A DNA stretch of 64,000 nucleotides from Stutzerimonas stutzeri. Lineage in GTDB: Bacteria > Pseudomonadota > Gammaproteobacteria > Pseudomonadales > Pseudomonadaceae. The DNA lies in contig NZ_CP036186.1 of assembly GCF_015291885.1 (NCBI RefSeq), positions 4,044,001 through 4,108,000 of the forward strand, read 5' to 3'. Positions 58,553-64,000 of this stretch are shown in pieces (the first letter of the stretch is position 1; each line of letters begins with the position of its first letter). Position numbers and translations under genes: made by a program. A model generated the notes under the pieces. It was not told the origin of the DNA, did no database searches, and was given only the letters and a program-made list of their open reading frames with translations.

Positions 58553-59825
58553 GTTTACGGATCTCCTTGTGCTTGCCGTAACGGAAGATATCCAGCCCCT
58601 CGGTACTGATCTGCGGACGCTTGGAAGCCAGCAGGTCAGCGAGCACACGGCCGGAGCCGCACGCCATGGTCCAACCCAGCGTGCCGTGGCCGGTATTGAG
58701 GAACAGGTTGCGATAGGGTGTCGCACCGATGATCGGCGTGCCATCTGGCGTGGCCGGTCGCAGGCCGGTCCAGAATACCGCTTCGGCCGGATCACCGCCC
58801 TGCGGATAGAGATCGCCCACCACCATTTCCAGGGTTTCCCGCCGACGCGGGTTGAGCGACAGGTCGTGCCCGGCGATCTCCGCCATGCCACCGACCCGGA
58901 TGCGCTGGTCGAAACGGGTGATGGCAACCTTGTAGGTTTCATCGAGCACGGTCGATTGCGGCGCCATCGCCGAATCGCTGATCGGCACGGTCAGCGAATA
59001 GCCCTTGAGCGGGTACACCGGCGCACGAATGCCGAGCGGCTTGAGCATCTGCGGGCTGTAGCTGCCGAGCGCCAGCACGTAGCGATCGGCCGTCTCCAGC
59101 TTGCCGTCGATCCAAACCCCGGCGACTCGATCGCCGGCGTAGTCGATGCGTTGAATATTCTGTTCGAAGCGGAACTCGACTCCGAGCGCCACGGCCATTT
59201 CTGCCAGCCGCGAAGTAAACATTTGGCAGTCGCCGGTCTGGTCATTGGGCAGGCGTAGCGCCCCGCTGAGCTTGTGCGAAACCTGCGCCAAAGCTGGCTC
59301 CACCCGCCCGATGCCTGCGCGATCGAGCAATTCGTAGGGCACTCCGGACCGCTCCAGCACGGCGATGTCCTTGGCAGCCGCATCGAGCTGCGCCTGAGTG
59401 CGGAACAACTGCGTCGTCCCCAGCTCACGGCCTTCATAGGCGATGCCGGTTTCGGCGCGTAGCTCGTCGAGGCAGTCGCGACTGTACTCGGACAGGCGCA
59501 CCATGCGCTCCTTGTTCACCGCGTAGCGGGCCGCGGTGCAGTTGCGCAGCATCTGCGCCATCCACAGATACTGGTCGACGTCACCGGTAAGCTTGATCGC
59601 CAGTGGCGCGTGACGCTGCAGTAGCCACTTCATCGCCTTGAGCGGCACGCCAGGCGCCGCCCATGGCGAGGCATAGCCAGGCGAGACTTGGCCGGCGTTG
59701 GCGAAGCTGGTCTCCATCGCCACTGCTGGCTGCCGATCGACTACCACCACTTCGAAACCGGCTCGCGCCAGATAGTAGGCGCTGGCGGTACCCACCACCC
59801 CGCTACCCAATACCAGTACACGCAT
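58527..59825 (-). CDS. dadA: D-amino-acid dehydrogenase small subunit DadA
   Basis: Oxidises D-amino acids (mainly D-alanine) to 2-keto acids, passing electrons to the quinone pool. The 432-residue flavoprotein starts [20 protein letters not shown], the FAD-binding Rossmann loop, and has the DAO C-terminal motif [20 protein letters not shown]. It is divergent from an Lrp-type regulator (146-base gap) and is followed by ridA. The alanine racemase gene dadX that ends this operon in P. aeruginosa is not present at this place. Confidence 0.95.
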   Translation of the reverse strand: MRVLVLGSGVVGTASAYYLARAGFEVVVVDRQPAVAMETSFANAGQVSPGYASPWAAPGVPLKAMKWLLQRHAPLAIKLTGDVDQYLWMAQMLRNCTAARYAVNKERMVRLSEYSRDCLDELRAETGIAYEGRELGTTQLFRTQAQLDAAAKDIAVLERSGVPYELLDRAGIGRVEPALAQVSHKLSGALRLPNDQTGDCQMFTSRLAEMAVALGVEFRFEQNIQRIDYAGDRVAGVWIDGKLETADRYVLALGSYSPQMLKPLGIRAPVYPLKGYSLTVPISDSAMAPQSTVLDETYKVAITRFDQRIRVGGMAEIAGHDLSLNPRRRETLEMVVGDLYPQGGDPAEAVFWTGLRPATPDGTPIIGATPYRNLFLNTGHGTLGWTMACGSGRVLADLLASKRPQISTEGLDIFRYGKHKEIRKHAHPASAH

Positions 59826-59971
59826 TGCAGCCTCCCGCCCGCTCGTACGGACTTTTCCGAATCACTATTGAAACGGAGTATAAAAAGGCTCCGGCAGTGT
59901 TATTCACCATATAAAAAGCTATCTTTGGCCTTTATTCACGCCAGAGCAGCTTTATTTGGAGGGTATATCCC

Positions 59972-60460
59972 TTGAGAACTCGGCATCAGACGCGCCGCGA
60001 ACTGGACAAGATCGACCGCCACATTTTGCGCATCCTGCAGGCCGAGGGCCGCCTGCCCTTCACCGAGCTGGGCGAGCGCGTTGGCCTGTCCACCACGCCC
60101 TGTACCGAGCGGGTGCGCCGCCTGGAGCGAGAGGGCATCATCATGGGCTACTCGGCGCGGCTGAACCCGCAGCATCTGAAGGCTGGCCTACTGGTGTTCG
60201 TCGAGATCAGCCTGGCCTACAAGTCAGGAGACATCTTCGAGGAATTTCGCCGCGCCGTGCTCAAGCTGCCGCATGTGCATGAGTGCCATCTGGTCTCCGG
60301 TGACTTCGATTACCTGGTAAAGGCGCGGATCTCGGAGATGGCTTCCTACCGCAAATTGCTCGGTGACATTCTGTTGAAACTGCCCCATGTACGCGAATCG
60401 AAAAGCTATATCGTGATGGAAGAGATCAAGGAATCGCTCGACCTGCCCGTCCCGGACTAG
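59972..60460 (+). CDS. Lrp/AsnC family regulator (DadR type)
   Basis: This 162-residue regulator has an N-terminal helix-turn-helix (about 8-60, LPFTELGERVGLSTTPCTERVRRLE) and the C-terminal RAM ligand domain (about 70-150) with HLVSGDFDYLVKARI. The start is a TTG at 59972 with GGAGGG 8 bases upstream; there is no other fitting start. Being divergent from dadA, it is likely its alanine-responsive activator, as Lrp/DadR proteins are in P. aeruginosa. The 146-base shared region is AT-rich and should hold its binding sites. Confidence 0.93.
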   Translation: MRTRHQTRRELDKIDRHILRILQAEGRLPFTELGERVGLSTTPCTERVRRLEREGIIMGYSARLNPQHLKAGLLVFVEISLAYKSGDIFEEFRRAVLKLPHVHECHLVSGDFDYLVKARISEMASYRKLLGDILLKLPHVRESKSYIVMEEIKESLDLPVPD

Positions 60461-60563
60461 AGCCTGCCGAGACCAGATAGCCGGCCTTGTCACGGTGACG
60501 GCAGGGCACCGCCGGTCACGCTTGGCTTTGCCCAGCGACCTCGCTCCGGTCTACCCTAGAAGT

Positions 60564-61898
60564 ATGCAGACCTTTCATGACTCCTCGATGAATCACCGCA
60601 CATTGGCGCCGAATGACGCCGTACATGCACCCTCCTACTACGCCGCGAGCGTCAATCGCGAGATCGCTTTTGAGCCATTGCAGGGCGAACAGCGCGCCGA
60701 CGTTTGCGTTATCGGCGGCGGCTTCTCCGGCCTCAACACCGCCATCGAACTGGCCGAACGCGGCCTCAGCGTCGTGCTGCTGGAAGCCCACCGGATCGGC
60801 TGGGGCGCCAGCGGACGCAACGGCGGCCAGCTGATTCGTGGCGTCGGTCATGATGTCGAGCAATTCATCAATATCCTCGGCGAGGAAGGCGTCGATGAGC
60901 TCAAGCGTATGGGCTTCGAAGCCGTCGACATCGTCCGCCAACGTATCGAGCGCTACGCCATCGACTGCGATCTGACGTGGGGCTATTGCGACCTGGCGAC
61001 CAAGCCGCGACACCTGAAAGGCTTCGACGAGGAATATTCCGACCTGCTACGCCTTGGTTATCCGCACCCCTTGCTGCGCGTGTCGCGCCCCAATCTGGCG
61101 ACGGTGGTTGGCTCCCAGCGCTACCTTGGCGGCCTGCTGGACATGGGTTCAGGGCACCTGCATCCGCTGAACCTGGCACTCGGTGAGGCTGCCGCAGCCC
61201 AATCGCTGGGCGTTCGTCTATTCGAGCAATCGCCCGTCGAACGCATCGAGTACGGCCCACAGGTAAAGGTGCATACAGGCCAGGGCGTGGTCCAGGCCGA
61301 CCAGTTGGTATTAGCCTGCAATGCCTACCTCAACGGTCTACAGCCGAAGCTGGCGGGCAAGGTACTGCCCGCCGGCAGCTACATCATCGCCACCGAGCGA
61401 CTGCCCGAACCGCTGTGCCGTGAGCTATTGCCGCAGAACATGGCCGTATGCGATCAACGCGTAGCGCTCGATTATTTCCGTCTCAGCGCTGACGGCCGCC
61501 TGCTTTTCGGTGGTGCCTGTCATTACTCCGGACGCGACCCGAAAGATATCGCCGCCTACATGCAACCGAAGATGCTCGAGGTGTTTCCGCAGCTGGTCGG
61601 CATCAGCATCGACTACCAGTGGGGCGGCATGATCGGCATCGGTGCCAACCGCCTGCCGCAAATCGGACGACTGCCGGAGCACGCCAACGTCTTCTACGCC
61701 CAAGCCTATTCCGGGCATGGTCTGAATGCCACGCACCTGGCGGGCCGCCTAATTGCTGAAGCCATCGCTGGCCAGCAAAGCAACGGCTTCGACCTGTTCG
61801 CCAAGGTGCCACATCCAACCTTTCCAGGAGGACGGGCGTTGCGCTCACCACTGCTGGCAATGGGCATGCTCTGGTATCGGCTGAAGGACCGTTTCTGA
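60564..61898 (+). CDS. puuB: PuuB-like FAD oxidoreductase (gamma-glutamylputrescine oxidase type)
   Basis: This 444-residue flavoprotein has the FAD motif ADVCVIGGGFSGLNTAIELA (about 43-62), RIGWGASGRNGGQL and the C-terminal YSGHGLNATHLAGRLIAEAI. It matches enzymes that oxidise gamma-glutamylputrescine in polyamine catabolism. The start is the ATG at 60564; an ATG 8 codons downstream (60588) is a possible alternative, and ribosome-site evidence is weak for both. It follows the Lrp regulator by 103 bases. Several Pseudomonas have paralogues, so substrate is not certain. Confidence 0.85.
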   Translation: MQTFHDSSMNHRTLAPNDAVHAPSYYAASVNREIAFEPLQGEQRADVCVIGGGFSGLNTAIELAERGLSVVLLEAHRIGWGASGRNGGQLIRGVGHDVEQFINILGEEGVDELKRMGFEAVDIVRQRIERYAIDCDLTWGYCDLATKPRHLKGFDEEYSDLLRLGYPHPLLRVSRPNLATVVGSQRYLGGLLDMGSGHLHPLNLALGEAAAAQSLGVRLFEQSPVERIEYGPQVKVHTGQGVVQADQLVLACNAYLNGLQPKLAGKVLPAGSYIIATERLPEPLCRELLPQNMAVCDQRVALDYFRLSADGRLLFGGACHYSGRDPKDIAAYMQPKMLEVFPQLVGISIDYQWGGMIGIGANRLPQIGRLPEHANVFYAQAYSGHGLNATHLAGRLIAEAIAGQQSNGFDLFAKVPHPTFPGGRALRSPLLAMGMLWYRLKDRF

Positions 61899-61930
61899 AT
61901 TTTCGGACGAAGCGCAGCGTCCAAGCATGA

Positions 61931-63505
61931 ATGAAAGGATGCATACCCGGAGAAACCTTGCGCACCTACCTGACGCTCCTCCTGCTACTAATGCTGGCCG
62001 GCTGTGCCAGTCATCCCACGCCAACCGAGTCCTATTCCGTGGCGCCGGACGCGTCACCCCTCGGTCGGCGTATCCAGCAACTCTCCGCCGAGCACGCATA
62101 CGGCTACTCGGGCTTTCGCCTGCTGCCGGAGAGCACCGAAGCCTTCGCCGCGCGCACCGAGATGATCCGCGCGGCACAGGTCAGCCTTGATATCCAGTAC
62201 TACATCGTCCATGACGGGCTGACCACTCGCGCGCTGATCGACGAACTGCTGCAGGCAGCCGACCGCGGCGTTCGCGTCCGTCTCCTGTTGGACGACACCA
62301 CCAGCGATGGTCACGATTACCGCATCGGCACCCTTGCAGCGCACCCCAATATCCAGATCCGTGTATTCAATCCACTTCATCTCGGCCGCAGCAACGCCAT
62401 CACCCGGTCCATGGGGCGGCTGCTGCACCTATCCCTGCAACACCGTCGCATGCATAACAAGCTGATGCTGGTAGACGGCAGCCTAGCCATCGTCGGCGGA
62501 CGCAACCTGGGCGACGAATACTTCGAGGCCGACCAGGGGATGAACTTCACTGACATCGATCTGCTCGGCGCAGGTCCGGTTGCCGAGCAGCTGGCGCAGA
62601 GCTTCGATGAGTACTGGAACAATCAACTGAGCGTGCCTATTCGGCGCTTTCTCTGGTGGCAGCCGAAGCCCCGCCAGCTGGTAAAGGCCCGGCAGCAGCT
62701 GCGCGACTATCTGCGGCAGGCCCGGCAGGACAACAGCGAGCAGTACCAGCGACTGATGCAGTACAAGCAGGAACCGCAATTGCAACAATGGTTGGACCAG
62801 CTCATCTGGGCCCCTGGTGAGGCAATGTGGGACGCTCCAGAGAAGCTGCTGGCAGAAGGCGTACCGGCTACTTCACTGCTGCTGACCACGCAGCTCGCCC
62901 CAACCATGCAGGCAGTGAGCAGCGAGCTGACGCTGGTTTCCGCCTACTTCGTGCCGACTGCCGATGGCGTGGCGTATCTCGCCGATCGTGCCGGTGCGGG
63001 CGTGACGGTGCGCATTCTTACCAACTCCCTGGAGGCAACCGACGTGCCCGCGGTACACGGCGGCTATGCGCCCTACCGCGAGGAAATGCTCGAGCTTGGC
63101 GTGCGTCTATTCGAACTGCGTCGGCAGCCGCAGCAGGAGCCTTCCTATAGCTTCCTTGGGGAGTCGGAGTCCAGCCTGCACAGCAAGGCCGCGGTGTTCG
63201 ATCAGCAGAAGGTGTTCATCGGTTCCCTCAATCTCGACCCGCGCTCAGTCCTATGGAACACCGAGGTCGGCATTCTGGTGGAAAGCGACGAGCTGGCCCG
63301 CGAGGTTCACCGCCTCACGCTGGAAGGCATGTCGCCGGCACTGAGCTACGAGGTGCGTCTGGAAGAACGCGATGGGCGCAAGCAGCTGATATGGATCGCC
63401 GAGGACGGCGGTCGCCTGCGCGTGATCGAGAAAGAGCCAGGCGGGCTCTGGCGGCGCTTCAATGCCTGGTTCGCCGACGTGATCGGGCTGGAGAAGATGC
63501 TCTAG
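61931..63505 (+). CDS. Phospholipase-D family lipoprotein, ClsC-like
   Basis: This 524-residue protein has a lipoprotein signal ending LLLLLMLAGC and two HKD motifs: MHNKLMLVDGSLAIVGGRN (about 175-193) and LHSKAAVFDQQKVFIGSLN (about 415-433). It belongs to the phospholipase-D superfamily, and its length and layout resemble cardiolipin synthase C. Start is the ATG at 61931; a TTG at 61958 has a better ribosome site (GGAG) and gives a normal short lipoprotein signal, so the true start may be there. It likely acts on phospholipids in the envelope. Confidence 0.86.
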   Translation: MKGCIPGETLRTYLTLLLLLMLAGCASHPTPTESYSVAPDASPLGRRIQQLSAEHAYGYSGFRLLPESTEAFAARTEMIRAAQVSLDIQYYIVHDGLTTRALIDELLQAADRGVRVRLLLDDTTSDGHDYRIGTLAAHPNIQIRVFNPLHLGRSNAITRSMGRLLHLSLQHRRMHNKLMLVDGSLAIVGGRNLGDEYFEADQGMNFTDIDLLGAGPVAEQLAQSFDEYWNNQLSVPIRRFLWWQPKPRQLVKARQQLRDYLRQARQDNSEQYQRLMQYKQEPQLQQWLDQLIWAPGEAMWDAPEKLLAEGVPATSLLLTTQLAPTMQAVSSELTLVSAYFVPTADGVAYLADRAGAGVTVRILTNSLEATDVPAVHGGYAPYREEMLELGVRLFELRRQPQQEPSYSFLGESESSLHSKAAVFDQQKVFIGSLNLDPRSVLWNTEVGILVESDELAREVHRLTLEGMSPALSYEVRLEERDGRKQLIWIAEDGGRLRVIEKEPGGLWRRFNAWFADVIGLEKML

Positions 63506-63661
63506 CGTTCGCAACCGACTGCAGCATGATCGCGCCTGGTTGCTATCAAACCGCCACAAATCATTCTTTGGGGTGATACCACTTAGCCAGCGGTCCGTTA
63601 GGCTCAGATCGCGGCTGCCACGCACGCATCGCTTCTATAAAAATAAAAAAGGAGCACGACA

Positions 63662-64000
63662 ATGGATCGTTTAACTCGCTTCTGCCTATTACTGATATTT
63701 GGAATGCTGCCCGCTTTTACCGAAGCGGCCCAAGCCGAGCCCTCGTCTGATCTGCAGAGCATGCAGATCCACGCCAACCGCGCGACCAGCAGCCTGCTGC
63801 TCTACCGTGGCGAAGGCTTTCAAAAGGCGCATCTGCTGCGTCTGGAGGAAGACATTCGCGCGCTGAACGCGGCCATGCTCAACGTCGCCAACCCGACCAG
63901 CGCACTGCGCGAAAGCCATCATGTGCTGCAAGCACGCCTACGCGAAGGCGCAAGCTTTGGCTACGCGGAAGACGACATGCCCTGGGGCTGGCCATTGGAA
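63662..64000 (+). CDS. Secreted hypothetical protein, 3' end outside window
   Basis: The frame opens at the ATG at 63662 (AAGGAGC ribosome site) and runs off the window after 113 codons. The first 25 residues (RLTRFCLLLIFGMLPAFTEA) form a signal peptide. The following part is helical with LLRLEEDIRALNAAMLNVANP. I do not recognise a family; it looks like a periplasmic protein. It follows the ClsC-like gene by 156 bases, with no intervening gene seen. Confidence 0.7.
   Translation, partial: MDRLTRFCLLLIFGMLPAFTEAAQAEPSSDLQSMQIHANRATSSLLLYRGEGFQKAHLLRLEEDIRALNAAMLNVANPTSALRESHHVLQARLREGASFGYAEDDMPWGWPLE

Overview
The window is a stretch of a high-GC gammaproteobacterial chromosome. Gene content and order match the Pseudomonas core block that runs, in P. 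aeruginosa as I recall it, from ppx/ppk through hemB, algP-algQ, hemYXDC-algRZ, argH, cyaA, lysA-dapF-xerC, amtB-glnK, comM, rep and xpt to the dadA region. An NnrS-family protein, two ammonium transporters and the protein sequences suggest Stutzerimonas (Pseudomonas stutzeri group). This assignment is inference from memory of synteny and protein similarity, not from a search. No rRNA, tRNA, CRISPR array, prophage or insertion sequence was recognised.

Layout. 1-8 kb: end of ppx facing ppk-hemB, then elbB, a thioesterase, and a leftward run of yaiI, lysE, terC, mscS and yheS. 10-19 kb: alginate and haem regulators (algP, rsd/algQ, dsbB, hemY-hemX-hemD-hemC, algR-algZ) read leftward. 19-27 kb: argH with a small P-loop kinase, an acetyltransferase, an NnrS protein, three poorly known small genes and cyaA, all rightward. 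27-33 kb: rnk and cyaY leftward, then lptM-lysA-dapF-DUF484-xerC-HAD rightward. 33-39 kb: sutA, yjbQ and the nitrogen-control genes amtB, amtB and glnK leftward, then ubiK and comM rightward. The long glnK leader carries a convincing sigma-54 promoter and an NtrC-type site. 39-45 kb: betT, a GGDEF-EAL protein and rep.

45.2-55.6 kb, between rep and xpt, looks accessory. It opens with a REP-like inverted-repeat cluster. It then holds a TrhA/hemolysin-III protein, and a leftward set made of an iron alcohol dehydrogenase, an MmsA-type dehydrogenase and an IclR regulator. Two matching palindromes lie upstream of that set. Next come a second-type GAPDH joined to a cyclodeaminase-fold protein, and a tight rightward operon of two GH13 enzymes and a 3-keto-disaccharide-hydrolase-fold (DUF1080) protein. 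That operon is the best candidate for an undescribed sugar pathway. 

55.6-64 kb returns to core genes: xpt, a frameshifted cupin gene, cytochrome c5, a PuuR-like regulator, ridA-dadA, a divergent Lrp regulator, a PuuB-like oxidase, a phospholipase-D-family lipoprotein (ClsC-like), and the start of a secreted protein cut by the window end.

The genes are densely packed, with many 4-base ATGA overlaps. Several starts are non-ATG (GTG for hemB, xpt and the kinase; TTG for the PuuR-like and Lrp regulators). High GC produces very long spurious frames opposite real genes, which were discarded.
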